A DNA stretch of 64,000 nucleotides, from NCBI RefSeq assembly GCF_001005725.1, contig NZ_LBIC01000007.1, positions 62,001-126,000 of the forward strand, given 5' to 3'. The notes beneath the pieces are model-generated. The model was not told the DNA's origin and ran no database searches. It worked only from the letters and a program-made list of their open reading frames with translations. The stretch is from Sphingobium chungbukense. GTDB lineage: Bacteria; Pseudomonadota; Alphaproteobacteria; Sphingomonadales; Sphingomonadaceae. Every line of letters starts with the position of its first letter. Position 1 is the stretch's first letter. Positions 52,452 through 62,277 of this stretch are shown one piece after another. A program made the position numbers and the translations under genes.

Positions 52452-53846
52452 TCAGCATTCCACCACATTGACGGCCAGACCGCCGAGGCTGGTTTCCTTG
52501 TAGCGGCTGGCCATGTCCTCGCCGGTCTGGCGCATGGTTTCGATCACCGCATCGAGGCTGACGATGTGGCGGCCGTCGCCCTGTAGCGCGAGATAGGCGG
52601 CGTTGATCGCCTTCACCGCGCCCATGGTGTTGCGCTCGATGCAGGGGATCTGGACGAGGCCGCCGATCGGGTCGCAGGTGAGGCCGAGATTATGTTCCAT
52701 GCCGATTTCGGCCGCATTCTCGATCTGCTGGTTGGTGCCGCCCAGCACGGCGGCGAGGCCCGCGGCGGCCATGGAGCAGGCGACGCCGACTTCGCCCTGG
52801 CAGCCCATTTCGGCGGCGGAGATGGAAGCGCGCTTCTTGTAGAGGAATCCTATGGCCGCAGCGGTGAGCAGGAAGCGGCGCTCGCCCTCCCGGTCGGCGC
52901 CGGGAACGAAGCGGCGATAATAATGCAGCACCGCCGGGATCACGCCCGCCGCGCCGTTGGTCGGCGCGGTGACGACACGGCCGCCCGCCGCATTTTCCTC
53001 ATTCACGGCAAGCGCGAACAGGCTGACCCATTCGAAGATCTGCGCCGGGCCGAGGGCATTTTGTTGCAGGACCAGCCGGTTGTGGATGCTGTGGGCGCGG
53101 CGGCGGACCTTGAGCCCGCCGGGCAACAGCCCCTCTTCCTTGAGACCACGGTCGATGGACGCGCTCATCGCGTCGATCACGCTGTCGAGGAAGGCTTCGG
53201 TTTCGCCTTGCATCCGCCAGGCGCCCTCGTTGCGCAGGACGAGCGTGGCGATGCTGAGGCCGGTCGCTTCACCCAGCGCCAGCATTTCGGCACCCGAGGA
53301 GAAGGCGTGCGGCTGGACCACATTATGGCCGAGCGGGGTGTCGTCGCCAAGGTCGGTCGTGCCGGGCAGCACGGCACCGCCGCCGACCGAATAATAGTCG
53401 CGGACCAGCGGTTCTTCCTGCCCATCGAACCAGGCAGCGAGGCGCATGCCGTTGCTGTGCGCTTCCAGGAATTCGCCCATGCGGAAGACAAGATCGGTCG
53501 CGTCGTCGAAGGGGATGAACCGACCGGCCGCGCTGCCGGCACGGATGCGGCCTTCACTGCGGATGGCCGCCAGGATCGTGGGAATGGCGTCGGGATCGAC
53601 GCTTTCGGGACGATAACCGGACAGTCCGAGCAATATGGCCGTGTCGGTGGCATGGCCTTTGCCCGTCAGCGCCAGTGAGCCATAAAGTTCGCATTGCACG
53701 CGCACGGGCATGGCGGGCAGCGAATCCATGAACATCAAGGCCGCGCGCATCGGGCCGACCGTGTGCGAGCTGGACGGGCCGATGCCGATGGTGAACAGGT
53801 CCATGACGCTGATCGCGGCGGCGGCGTCGATGCGGGATTTGATCAC
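52452..53846 (-). CDS. sdaA: L-serine ammonia-lyase (iron-sulfur type)
   Basis: A 464-residue L-serine dehydratase making pyruvate and ammonia. The N-terminal regulatory half ([21 protein letters not shown]) and the C-terminal catalytic half with Cys residues for a [4Fe-4S] cluster ([34 protein letters not shown]) are complete. GTG start at 53846, three bases after the tamB stop, so it appears to be the third gene of a tamA-tamB-sdaA unit. Confidence 0.92.
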   Translation of the reverse strand: MIKSRIDAAAAISVMDLFTIGIGPSSSHTVGPMRAALMFMDSLPAMPVRVQCELYGSLALTGKGHATDTAILLGLSGYRPESVDPDAIPTILAAIRSEGRIRAGSAAGRFIPFDDATDLVFRMGEFLEAHSNGMRLAAWFDGQEEPLVRDYYSVGGGAVLPGTTDLGDDTPLGHNVVQPHAFSSGAEMLALGEATGLSIATLVLRNEGAWRMQGETEAFLDSVIDAMSASIDRGLKEEGLLPGGLKVRRRAHSIHNRLVLQQNALGPAQIFEWVSLFALAVNEENAAGGRVVTAPTNGAAGVIPAVLHYYRRFVPGADREGERRFLLTAAAIGFLYKKRASISAAEMGCQGEVGVACSMAAAGLAAVLGGTNQQIENAAEIGMEHNLGLTCDPIGGLVQIPCIERNTMGAVKAINAAYLALQGDGRHIVSLDAVIETMRQTGEDMASRYKETSLGGLAVNVVEC

Positions 53847-53849
53847 GCC

Positions 53850-56800
53850 TCAATAATCCTTCGAGATACGGACGTTGGCGCTTTCGCGGCCAAGAGTCGA
53901 GATGGCGCCCAGCAGCGAGAGCCAGCGCGTGACCTGATATTCGATGCGGGTGGCGGAATAGCCCTGCCCATCGGTGATCAGTTCGACATAGGTCTTGCGG
54001 GTCAGATATTTGCCCGCCGCAATGGAGGTGCCCTGCCCCTGCGTCGGGTCGGCGGCGATGATGCGCAACCGGTCGAGCCCCGCCGCCTTGCGCACCGCGT
54101 TGATCGGGTCGAGGCCGCCCTCCCCCTGGAGCGAGCCGACCGCCGAGGCGAGTTGCAGCGCCTCGGGCGCGGACAGGTTGGTGATCGACGTGCCGAAGAG
54201 GATGCGGGAGAGCAGTTCGTCCTGCGGCAGCGCGGGGATGCTGGTGAAGGTGACGGCGGGTTTGAGACCCGTGCCGCCGACATGGATGGTGGCGGTGAGG
54301 TCGCTGACATTCGCCTCCGCATCGATGTCCAGCGTCGGGTTGACCGGCGTGCGGCCGTCGAACTGGATCTTGCCCTCTTTAAGGTCGAAACGGCGGCCGG
54401 CGAAATCATAGGTGCCGCGTACCAGATTGGCGGTGCCCGCTATGGCGGGGCTGGTGACGGTGCCGCCAATGTCGAGATCGGCGCGCCATTCGCTTTCCAG
54501 GCCGAGGCCCGTGACGGTCAGACGGTTGCGGGCGCGCGCCTTGATCGCCAGCGCCCAGGGTGTGACGGTGCGGGGGCGTTCGATCTCGTCGCCGCGACGG
54601 TTGATCTCTATCACCCGCAGTTCGGGGATCTGCGCCACGGCGGCGGCGCGGCCCATGGTGAAGCGGCTCCGGTTGAGGGTCAGGTCGCCGCCGATGGTGC
54701 CGCCCTTGCCGTTGGAACGCAGCGTGATCGGGCCGGTGACGGTGGCGGCGATGTCGTCCCGTTCGAGCAGCGCGGCGTTTTCGGCTTGCAGGTGCAGGTC
54801 CATGCCGACGCCCGCCAGCCCCATGAAGGTGAAATTGCCCGTGCCGGTGACACCGCCGCCATTTTGCGCGGTCGCGCTGAAATTCGTCATGACCAGTTGG
54901 GCGCCGGAGAAGCGGCCCCGCGCCTTGACGCCGTGCAGGCGCATGCCGGTGACCGGGCTGTTGATCGCGGCATTGTCGGTCGCGAGCGAACCGGCGATGA
55001 CGGGATCGCCCAGCGTGCCGCGCGCGTCGGCCATGACGCTGACCGGGCCGGATATGTCGACGATCTCCACCCCCGTCAGACGCCAGAGCGTGTCGGCGGT
55101 GCCGTTGTAACGCAATTGCGCGAACAGCGGGGCCCGGTTCAGGCGCTCCATCAGATTGCCCTGAGGACCGAGCGGCGTCAGCAGCGCCTGCGCCCGGCCA
55201 ATGGTCTGGCCGTCGGCGACGAAGACCATGCGGGTGGCAAGCCGGTCGCGGGTCAGCACGGCGTTGACGCCCGCATCGACGGGACGCGAACTCAAGGACA
55301 GGCCGGAACGCGACAGACCGCGTACGCGCAGTTCCGCCTTGCCGGTCGGCATGTCGCCGCGCGTGTGGACATAGCTGAGCGAGCCGGTGGCGGTGCCGCC
55401 CAGGCCCAGATTGTCGTAAGCGATGTCCAGCAGCGAGAGCGGCAGCTTTTGCAGGCGCGCCTCTATACTGGTGGTCTGGCCGCTGAGTTCCCCGCCAAGC
55501 TGGAGCGAGCCGCCGGCAAAGGCGATCGTCGCGGGGGCAAGGCGCCAGCCATCCTCGGTACGGGTGAGGACGGCGGCGCGGGTCAGCTTGATCGGGCGCT
55601 TGTCGATGGTGCCGCCCGCCTGGATGCGGATGCGGTCGGGTTCGACCAGCGCCTCGCCGGACATGTCGAACAGGCGGCCGCGCTGGCCCGACAGGCTGGC
55701 CGTCACCTTGCCGCTGCCGTCGACGAGTTGGGCATTGGCGGCAAGGCGGCCGAGCAATATGCCGCCCACCCGCAGGCCCCGCGCCTGGACGGTCGCGTTG
55801 ATCGACGTGCCGGCCGGATCGAGCAGGATCGTCGCGTCGAGCTTGCCCCGGCGCACCACGATGACGGTCGGCCCATCGAAGCTGGCGTCGGTCGCGTCGA
55901 GCTTGAGCGTCAGTTGCTGCACGCCCTTGACCGGCGCGAAGGCGACCGTGCCTGACAGCGGCCCGGCGACATTCAGCACGCCGTCAAGACCGCCCGTCAC
56001 CGGGCGCAGGTCGCCGCTCGCCGTGACACCCGATGCGGTCACGCGGGCGATGCGGACCACGGCCTGACCGTTCGGGGGCAGCAGGATCACGCCATTGCCG
56101 GTGAAGGCGCCGAGGGTCGATCCGCCCTCCGCCGTGAAGGCGTAACCGCTCGCATCGGGCACGAGATGCGCGTGCATGTCGGTGACGCCCAGCGCCTTCA
56201 GCGGGCTTTGCAGGACGAGATCGACGGTTGGACGGTCGATCTTCCCATCCAGCGTCAGCCGCAGCGGGCCATAGCTTCTGTGCTGGCCGCTGCCCTCGAA
56301 ATGGACCGTGCCGTCGTGGCGGCGATAGCCCCTGGCGTGGAGCGCGATCAGCGGCGCTTCCAGGCGGAGATCGGTGAACTGAAGCTGGCCGTCCGGCCCC
56401 AGCGACAGCCCGCTGCGCACCGTGGGCAGGCCCCCGCCCAGCGCGCGCAGGAAGCCGTTGTCCAGCCGCCGCATCCGCGCCATCGCGTGGCCGCTGAGCG
56501 TGAAGGCGCCCTTGGGACCCGGGACGGCGCGCAGTTTCGAGGTCAGGTCGACAATGCCGAGGCCATGAATGGCAAGACCGCTGATCTGGCCGTCGAGGCC
56601 GATGTCGTAGCGGCCGGATTTAAGGTCGGCGAGGAAGATCAGCTTACCCCGCAGCTTGTCGGAACGGACCGACATCGGATTGCTGACGATCTGCTGGTTC
56701 TTGAGTTGCAGCGTGCCGTCGAGGGTGAAGTTGCGGATGATCCCCTCGACCAGCGGCCCCTGCCCGTCGAGGCTGCGCGCGCGCAGATGAACCGGGATCA

Positions 56801-58031
56801 GGGCGGGACCGCCCTGCACCTTGCGCCCCTTGCCGTCGGCGCGCACGTCATGGATGACGGTCTTGCCGAAGGCGAGTTGCTTCGCCATCAGCAGATATTC
56901 ATAGCCGAAGCGTGCAAATGGCCCGTCGAGGCGGATGCGCGCGGCGACATCACGACCGTTCATCGATTTGAGCAGGGCCTGGGGACGGGCGAGCTGCACG
57001 TCGACGAGCAGATTGTCGAAGCCATTGTTGCGCAGGTCGATGCCGCCGTCGGCAGTAAGGGCGATCGCGGTGGAGCGGAGGGAAAGCTTGCCGTCGATCA
57101 CGCGGTTGGTCATCGATCCGTTCGCCTGGATGGCGAGGCGCGGCGCGGAAAGGCGCTGAAACAGGCCCTGACCGGCAATGGCGGCCCCTTCGATCGTACC
57201 GCTGGCGGCATAGGCGCCGCTGCGCGCGGAGAGCTTGAGATCGATGGCCGGATCGCTGTCCAGCGTACCGGCGAGGCGGCCGTTCCAGCGGGTCCAGCTG
57301 CCCTTGCCCTGGATGCGGAGATTGGCGTCCTGCTTCAGCCCCGCCATCGCAGCCAGCACGCCGCCCTCAGGGGCATTGACGGTGACGTCGAGATCGAATT
57401 TATCGTCGTCCGGGCGGCTGTCGAGCGCGATGTTGAGCGCGTCCTCGCCATTCAGCACCCGCGCCGACAGGTCGATGATCGCGCGGCCGCCGCGAATATC
57501 GGCATCGCCCGACAGCGTCGCCTGCTGCACCCGGCCAGTGACGCCACGATCGATGGTGAGGCGGCCGACGGAAAATTGCATCAGCCGGATGTCGAAGCCG
57601 GGCAGGATCGGCCCCTGCCGCTCGGCCGGGTTCAGCTTGGGCAGCTTGTGCAGCGTCGCCTGGGGGATGACGAGCCGGTCGATGTCCAGCCGGTTGGAAA
57701 GCCAGGCAAAGGGCCACCAATCCAGTTCCACGCGTGGCGCGTCGAGGAAACTGCCCTTGGGATCGGACAGGGTCAGCCCGTGCAGGACCGCCTTGCGATA
57801 GATGCTGCCGTCGATCCGGTCGACATGGATGCGCAGACCCGAAGGCGGGCTGATCCGCGCGATACGGGAAACGAGGAAACGGTGGCCGGGTGCGGTATCG
57901 AGCCAGGCCAGCGTGCCCGCCACGATCAGCAAGGTGCAGGTGAACAGTCCGAAGAGCCAGCGCTGCCAACGTCCGTCCCAGGCGCGGCGGCGCGGCTTCG
58001 TTTCCGCCTGGGCTTCTTCGCCGTCCGCCAT
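53850..58031 (-). CDS. tamB: Translocation and assembly module protein TamB
   Basis: A 1393-residue inner-membrane-anchored protein with an N-terminal helix (about residues 25-47), a long beta-rich repetitive body and a C-terminal DUF490/TamB domain (final ~350 residues; FGTSITNLSAPEALQLASAV). It bridges the periplasm to move lipids or barrel proteins to the outer membrane with TamA. Its ATG overlaps the tamA stop (TGATG). Confidence 0.9.
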   Translation of the reverse strand: MADGEEAQAETKPRRRAWDGRWQRWLFGLFTCTLLIVAGTLAWLDTAPGHRFLVSRIARISPPSGLRIHVDRIDGSIYRKAVLHGLTLSDPKGSFLDAPRVELDWWPFAWLSNRLDIDRLVIPQATLHKLPKLNPAERQGPILPGFDIRLMQFSVGRLTIDRGVTGRVQQATLSGDADIRGGRAIIDLSARVLNGEDALNIALDSRPDDDKFDLDVTVNAPEGGVLAAMAGLKQDANLRIQGKGSWTRWNGRLAGTLDSDPAIDLKLSARSGAYAASGTIEGAAIAGQGLFQRLSAPRLAIQANGSMTNRVIDGKLSLRSTAIALTADGGIDLRNNGFDNLLVDVQLARPQALLKSMNGRDVAARIRLDGPFARFGYEYLLMAKQLAFGKTVIHDVRADGKGRKVQGGPALIPVHLRARSLDGQGPLVEGIIRNFTLDGTLQLKNQQIVSNPMSVRSDKLRGKLIFLADLKSGRYDIGLDGQISGLAIHGLGIVDLTSKLRAVPGPKGAFTLSGHAMARMRRLDNGFLRALGGGLPTVRSGLSLGPDGQLQFTDLRLEAPLIALHARGYRRHDGTVHFEGSGQHRSYGPLRLTLDGKIDRPTVDLVLQSPLKALGVTDMHAHLVPDASGYAFTAEGGSTLGAFTGNGVILLPPNGQAVVRIARVTASGVTASGDLRPVTGGLDGVLNVAGPLSGTVAFAPVKGVQQLTLKLDATDASFDGPTVIVVRRGKLDATILLDPAGTSINATVQARGLRVGGILLGRLAANAQLVDGSGKVTASLSGQRGRLFDMSGEALVEPDRIRIQAGGTIDKRPIKLTRAAVLTRTEDGWRLAPATIAFAGGSLQLGGELSGQTTSIEARLQKLPLSLLDIAYDNLGLGGTATGSLSYVHTRGDMPTGKAELRVRGLSRSGLSLSSRPVDAGVNAVLTRDRLATRMVFVADGQTIGRAQALLTPLGPQGNLMERLNRAPLFAQLRYNGTADTLWRLTGVEIVDISGPVSVMADARGTLGDPVIAGSLATDNAAINSPVTGMRLHGVKARGRFSGAQLVMTNFSATAQNGGGVTGTGNFTFMGLAGVGMDLHLQAENAALLERDDIAATVTGPITLRSNGKGGTIGGDLTLNRSRFTMGRAAAVAQIPELRVIEINRRGDEIERPRTVTPWALAIKARARNRLTVTGLGLESEWRADLDIGGTVTSPAIAGTANLVRGTYDFAGRRFDLKEGKIQFDGRTPVNPTLDIDAEANVSDLTATIHVGGTGLKPAVTFTSIPALPQDELLSRILFGTSITNLSAPEALQLASAVGSLQGEGGLDPINAVRKAAGLDRLRIIAADPTQGQGTSIAAGKYLTRKTYVELITDGQGYSATRIEYQVTRWLSLLGAISTLGRESANVRISKDY

Positions 58032-60118
58032 CAGAAGGCCTGACCCAGGGAAACATAGACGGCGACCTTCGGATCGCCGGACTGCGGGTTGATCGGCGTG
58101 CCGACATCGATCCGGATCGGGCCGAAGCTGCTGTAATAGCGCACGCCCAGCCCCGCGCCGATGCGCAGGTCGCGGAAACGCGGCAGGAAGCTGGTCGAGA
58201 TATTGCCCGCGTCGACAAAGGGCACCACCCCGAAATTGCCGAAGCGGATGCGTGATTCCAGCGAGAATTCGGCAAGGCTCTTGCCCCCGACCGGATCGTC
58301 GTTCGGGCCGTAGCGCGGACCGATGGCCTGATAGCCATAGCCGCGCACCGATGCGCCGCCGCCCGCATAGAAGCGGCGCGAGGGCGCGATCCGGTCGACC
58401 GTGGAGCCCAGGATCGTGCCGAAGCGGGCACGCGCGGCCAGCACGATATGGTCGCTCATCGGCTGGTAGACGCTGCCGTCCAGTTGCACGCGGGCATAGC
58501 CGAAAGTCGTGTTCTGGAAGGAGAGTTCCGGACTGAGGCGACCACCCAGGCGGAAGCCCTTGCTCGGATTGAGCAGATCGTCGCTGCCGTCATAGGTCAG
58601 GCTCAAGGGAATGGCACCGATGAGGAAAGTGCGGCGATTACCGCCGCTGAAGGCGTCGGCTTCGTCCGATGCGATCAGTTCCGTTCCGATGCGCCAGACC
58701 CATTTCTTCTGGAACAAGATGTTGGTCTGCCGCTCCAGCGATCCCGACAGGGTGATGGTACGCGCGTCATAGGCGTCGCGCTTGATGTTGCTGATCGAGA
58801 CCAGCCCGGTCAGCACATTGTCGCGGCGGCGGAAATTGTTGCGGCGATAGGTGAAGGAGGCGGTCTGCTCCTGCGTGCCCAGCACGCCGCGCAGGGTGAC
58901 GGCCCCTTCGGGCGGGAAGAAGTTGCGATGCGTCCAGCTCACTTCCGCGCGATATCCCTCCCCCGTGCCATAGCCCAGTTCGCCCGCAATGGTGCGGAGC
59001 GGCGCGGGCTTGGCGTCGATGGCAAGGTCGACATGCTCGCCATCGCCCGCATCCTTCGGCGTCATGTTGAGCGAGGAGACAAGGCCCGTCGCGACCAGTG
59101 CCTGGCGCAAATCCTCCACGTCGGAGGCCATATAGGTGTCACCCGGGTGGAAGCGGGCGATGCGCTGGACATGGCGGGCGCTGAACAGCCTCTCGTCCGT
59201 CATGACGATCCTGCCGAAGGTGCGGTAGGCGCCGGGATTGACGACGATGTCGAGGTCGCCCTTGCGCTCCTCATGGTCGATGCGGACCTCCGGTTCCTCG
59301 ACCTTGCCGAAGGGGAAGCCGTTTTCCGCCAGTGCGACCGCCAGCGACAACTGCCCGGCCAGGATCGCATCGGCGTCGACCGGATCGCCCGGCCTGGGCG
59401 GGAATGCGGCGCGCAGCCTCGGCTCGCGATCGCCAGTGGTGTCGAGGCCGGCGACATCGACGGAGGAGAGCAGATAACGGGCGCCGGGCACGATCTGGAA
59501 GGTGACGGCCAGCCTGTCGCTGCCGGCGGGCGGCGCGGCCACCATGCCCCGGACGCGGGAGGCGTAATAGCCCTTGGCCCGCAGCAGCCGTTCGAGCAGA
59601 TCGCTGTCTTCCTTGATGCGCCGGTTGATCTGGGCGAGGTTGGCGGGCTTCCCCTCCCCCTGGCGAAGCACCGACAGTTCGTTGAAGCGGGTGGTGAATG
59701 GGGCGTCGGCGATCTCGTCGATACCGTTCAGGGTGAGGGCGTAGCGCCGCTCCTCCCCGGTGTCGGTGAAGGTCGCGGCTTCCACCGCCGGTTCGGTGTC
59801 CTCCCCCGGCGTCGGGGGCGCCACTGCCTCCTGCTGTACGTCGGGCGTTTGCGGCGGCAATTCCACCATCGGCACGACATCGTCGGACCGGCCCATGTCG
59901 GGCCAGTCGACGCCGATGTCGGGCATGGGCGACAGGCCCGGATCGAGCGGTCGGTCGCGATCGGGCTGGGGTTCAGGCTGGGGTTCGGCTTGGGCACCCG
60001 ACTGGGGCGCCGCCTGCGCATGGGCGGCGGGCGCGAGCAGAAGCAGCGGCGCGAGGCAGAATCGGGCAGCTTGCGGAAGGCCTGAAATGCGGCGGCAGGT
60101 CCGCAAACCGGTATTCAT
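58031..60118 (-). CDS. tamA: Autotransporter assembly complex protein TamA (BamA family)
   Basis: A 695-residue outer-membrane barrel with a signal peptide (residues 1-36). A low-complexity Pro/Glu-rich linker (40-115) follows, then POTRA domains (to about 380) and a C-terminal Omp85 barrel with the RGYGYQAIGPRYGP loop and final strand VSLGQAF. It works with TamB, encoded immediately downstream. Confidence 0.9.
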   Translation of the reverse strand: MNTGLRTCRRISGLPQAARFCLAPLLLLAPAAHAQAAPQSGAQAEPQPEPQPDRDRPLDPGLSPMPDIGVDWPDMGRSDDVVPMVELPPQTPDVQQEAVAPPTPGEDTEPAVEAATFTDTGEERRYALTLNGIDEIADAPFTTRFNELSVLRQGEGKPANLAQINRRIKEDSDLLERLLRAKGYYASRVRGMVAAPPAGSDRLAVTFQIVPGARYLLSSVDVAGLDTTGDREPRLRAAFPPRPGDPVDADAILAGQLSLAVALAENGFPFGKVEEPEVRIDHEERKGDLDIVVNPGAYRTFGRIVMTDERLFSARHVQRIARFHPGDTYMASDVEDLRQALVATGLVSSLNMTPKDAGDGEHVDLAIDAKPAPLRTIAGELGYGTGEGYRAEVSWTHRNFFPPEGAVTLRGVLGTQEQTASFTYRRNNFRRRDNVLTGLVSISNIKRDAYDARTITLSGSLERQTNILFQKKWVWRIGTELIASDEADAFSGGNRRTFLIGAIPLSLTYDGSDDLLNPSKGFRLGGRLSPELSFQNTTFGYARVQLDGSVYQPMSDHIVLAARARFGTILGSTVDRIAPSRRFYAGGGASVRGYGYQAIGPRYGPNDDPVGGKSLAEFSLESRIRFGNFGVVPFVDAGNISTSFLPRFRDLRIGAGLGVRYYSSFGPIRIDVGTPINPQSGDPKVAVYVSLGQAF

Positions 60119-60245
60119 ATGCCTGATCTAGACCAATTATCGGGACAAAGGCCAGCCCCGAAGAGCATCGGGGCGATACCCCGCCCCATCCGCGGGCCCC
60201 ATCCGCGGGTGGAGCGGGACAGGGAGCCCAGCCGGAAGCAGAGTC

Positions 60246-60746
60246 TCAGAATGCCGAGCTGAGCCGGTCGATCAAGGCCCGGGCCGGGCTGGGCTCCGCC
60301 CTCACGCGGGAACTGGCCATGCGGTCCTGAAGCCGGGCCACACGCTCATACAGGTCCTGGCTCGCCTCTATCAGCGCGCGGGCGGCAAAGGGGAAAGTTC
60401 CGGCCAGAGCGGGATCCGTGCCGACGGCATGGCCGAGGCGATATTTCTCGTCCAGCATCTCGGCATCGCCGATCTCGCCCCGCTGCCAGGCGCGCTGGCT
60501 GAGGAGCCAGGCGATGATGTGCATCAGGCGCGTCGTCACCTTCAGCGATTCACAGGCGAAGGCCACGCGGCGCAGGGGGTCGTCCCGGCCCGAGCCATCC
60601 GCCGGATCGCCGTGGCCCGCCCATTCGGAATCATCGCGCATGTCGAAATAAGCGCGCGCCTCATCGGCCATGACCATGGCTTCGACATAAAGACCATCGA
60701 CCAGACGGCGGTGCATGCCCCGGTCAAGAGAAGCGTCGAGATACAT
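60246..60746 (-). CDS. rcdA: DUF1465 family protein (RcdA-like)
   Basis: A 166-residue helical protein from the ATG at 60746 (MYLDASLDR). It belongs to the DUF1465 family, which includes RcdA, the adaptor that helps ClpXP degrade the cell-cycle regulator CtrA in Caulobacter. The conserved FACESLKVTTRLMHIIAWLLSQRA core is present. The family call is fairly sure; its cell-cycle role here is inferred. An upstream start at 60797 is possible but less likely. Confidence 0.8.
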   Translation of the reverse strand: MYLDASLDRGMHRRLVDGLYVEAMVMADEARAYFDMRDDSEWAGHGDPADGSGRDDPLRRVAFACESLKVTTRLMHIIAWLLSQRAWQRGEIGDAEMLDEKYRLGHAVGTDPALAGTFPFAARALIEASQDLYERVARLQDRMASSRVRAEPSPARALIDRLSSAF

Positions 60747-60856
60747 GAGCGGGTTTTGACATAAGCATGACCTCTTGTCAGGCCCGATGCCCGGCATTAA
60801 CCCCGAATTGTCCCGTTAAGGAGCGGTTGACCAGCGGTTAACCATGATTGCCCCGT

Positions 60857-61054
60857 TCAGGCGATGATGTCGGGGACGAGCTGGTCCTCCAGCAACGCCA
60901 TTTCATCCCGCAGGCGCAACTTGCGCTTCTTGAGCCGGGCGATCTGCATCTGGTCGCCGGACCCCGATTCGACCAGCGCGGCGATGGCACTGTCGAGATC
61001 GCGATGTTCGATTCGCAGCAGTTCCAGCCGACGCATGATGTCTTCCCGGCTCAC
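60857..61054 (-). CDS. YdcH/DUF465 family protein
   Basis: A 65-residue helical-hairpin protein with the family pattern EHRDLDSAI...IARLKKRKLRLRDEMALLE. DUF465 proteins have unknown function. A second, divergent member starts 190 bases away on the other strand. Confidence 0.8.
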   Translation of the reverse strand: MSREDIMRRLELLRIEHRDLDSAIAALVESGSGDQMQIARLKKRKLRLRDEMALLEDQLVPDIIA

Positions 61055-61244
61055 CGCACACCTACTTTCGCAACCATTGCCGTCTCATTCCCCTCTGATA
61101 ACCCGGCGAGCCGACGCGAACCACGGCGAATTTCAGGCCATCGCAAATTTCCGCGCGGCCCGTCGCAAAGCGCGAATCGCCCAAAGACAAAGCCACCGAA
61201 TCGTGATTTACTCGTTCATCCATCACCCTCGTAAGGAGAATGTC

Positions 61245-61406
61245 ATGGAAAACAGCCACATTTCAGCTCTTTCGGCCAAGCATGCAGGGCTTGAGGCACG
61301 AATCAAGGCGGAGACAAGTCGTCCCATGCCTGATGCGATCCTTGTCGCCTCGCTCAAGAAGCAGAAGCTGCGTCTGAAGGAGGAAATGGAGGCGCAACAC
61401 CATTGA
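61245..61406 (+). CDS. YdcH/DUF465 family protein (second copy)
   Basis: A 53-residue protein (MENSHISALSAKHAGLEARI) with the DUF465 end pattern VASLKKQKLRLKEEMEAQ, shorter than its neighbour. AAGGAG lies seven bases before the ATG. Function unknown; divergent arrangement suggests a shared regulatory gap. Confidence 0.82.
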   Translation: MENSHISALSAKHAGLEARIKAETSRPMPDAILVASLKKQKLRLKEEMEAQHH

Positions 61407-61479
61407 CGGTTCGGTGATGCCCGAACGAGGGCGCATGGATCGGCGGTCCCTTGCCGCTGATCCGGCCCTTCACAGGCAG

Positions 61480-61520
61480 AAAAAAGCCCCGGAGGCCAGT
61501 CGGCCGGCGGGGCTTTTTTT
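61480..61520. terminator. Bidirectional rho-independent terminator
   Basis: A6 and T7 flank a GCCCCG...CGGGGC stem with an inner GGCC/GGCC stem. It can end transcription on both strands: the DUF465 gene from the left, and any minus-strand transcript from the right. Confidence 0.88.
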
Positions 61521-61554
61521 ATGGAATGCGGGAATGCATGCCGTTCCCTGCTTC

Positions 61555-61580
61555 TTCACCCGGACTTGATCCGGGGTGAC
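61555..61580. repeat. Palindromic intergenic hairpin repeat, copy 2
   Basis: Related to the element at 98-124, with the same loop (one base different) and right arm but one C missing from the left arm (TCACCCGG/CCGGGGTGA), so the stem has a bulge. Confidence 0.55.
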
Positions 61581-61641
61581 GGGAATGACGATAGACCGGC
61601 CAGGTTCCACGAGGAACGGGCGCAATATCCCGTCGGTCCTT

Positions 61642-61850
61642 TAGAGCGCGCTGCGTTAAATCTGACGCAGGCCGCGTGCTCCAAGCTTTTGTTGTCGCAT
61701 CGTTTTAAGCAGAAAACCGGTTCCCACTTTTGCGCACGATGCTCTAGAGCGCGCTGCGTTAAATCGTACGCAAACCGCGCGCTCTAAGTTTTTGTTATCG
61801 AATCGTTTTAAGCAGAAAACCGGTGCCCACTTTTCTGCACGATGCTCTAG
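61642..61850. repeat. Tandem 103-bp intergenic repeat, two copies
   Basis: Two direct copies with a 103-bp period (61642-61744 and 61745-61850) share TAGAGCGCGCTGCG, an internal inverted repeat (GAGCGCG / CGCGCTC, clearest in copy 2) and the block AAGCAGAAAACCGGT-CCCACTTTT-GCACGATGCTCTAG. This block resembles an intergenic repeat widespread in alphaproteobacteria. Copies differ at several positions. The end of copy 2 supplies the stop codon of the PilZ gene. No coding gene is supported between 61407 and 61846. Confidence 0.85.
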
Positions 61851-62212
61851 CGAATCAGGCGACGCTGGCGCAGATAATCGGGGATGTTTGCGCGCGAATC
61901 GCCGCCGGAGACCGGACGGCGTGCCAGTTGCGGGTCGATCTCCACGTCGAAGGCGATGCCGATGCGGTCCTCTCGCGACCAGACCACCGATCCATTGACC
62001 CGGCCGATGCCGCGCAGATCGAAATGGACCTGGATGCCCTCCGGCACAGCCCGTTCGCAATCCGCCATCAGCCCGGTTGCCGAAAGATTGCGTACGCGCG
62101 CCCGGCCCAGTGGGACGCCGTCGGCCGAACTCAGATTAGTGAGCAGGAACAGACTGTCGCGGGGACCCGAACGGGCCGGACCGCGATCAGCTTTTTCCTG
62201 AATATCGTCCAT
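61847..62212 (-). CDS. PilZ domain protein
   Basis: A 121-residue single-domain PilZ protein (ATG at 62212) with NLSATGLM near residue 42 and a following IQVHFDLRGIGRVNGSVVW strand; the usual RxxxR arginines are weak (DRGPARSGPRD). PilZ proteins bind cyclic di-GMP in many cases, but the weak motif leaves that open. Its TAG stop lies in the end of the tandem 103-bp repeat, so the C terminus may have changed when the repeat inserted. Confidence 0.78.
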   Translation of the reverse strand: MDDIQEKADRGPARSGPRDSLFLLTNLSSADGVPLGRARVRNLSATGLMADCERAVPEGIQVHFDLRGIGRVNGSVVWSREDRIGIAFDVEIDPQLARRPVSGGDSRANIPDYLRQRRLIR

Positions 62213-62277
62213 GAACAACGCCTTGCAATATCACCACATTATCGCGGTGACATTGCCATGGCGGCATGGACAAAAGG

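Noticed and set aside
60780..60860. CtrA boxes (TTAA-N7-TTAA) near the RcdA-like gene
   Set aside because: TTAA words occur but with spacings of about 15-18 bases, not seven.
61521..61787. An 88-codon plus-strand frame
   Set aside because: Mostly derived from the hairpin and 103-bp repeats; no ribosome site or family match.
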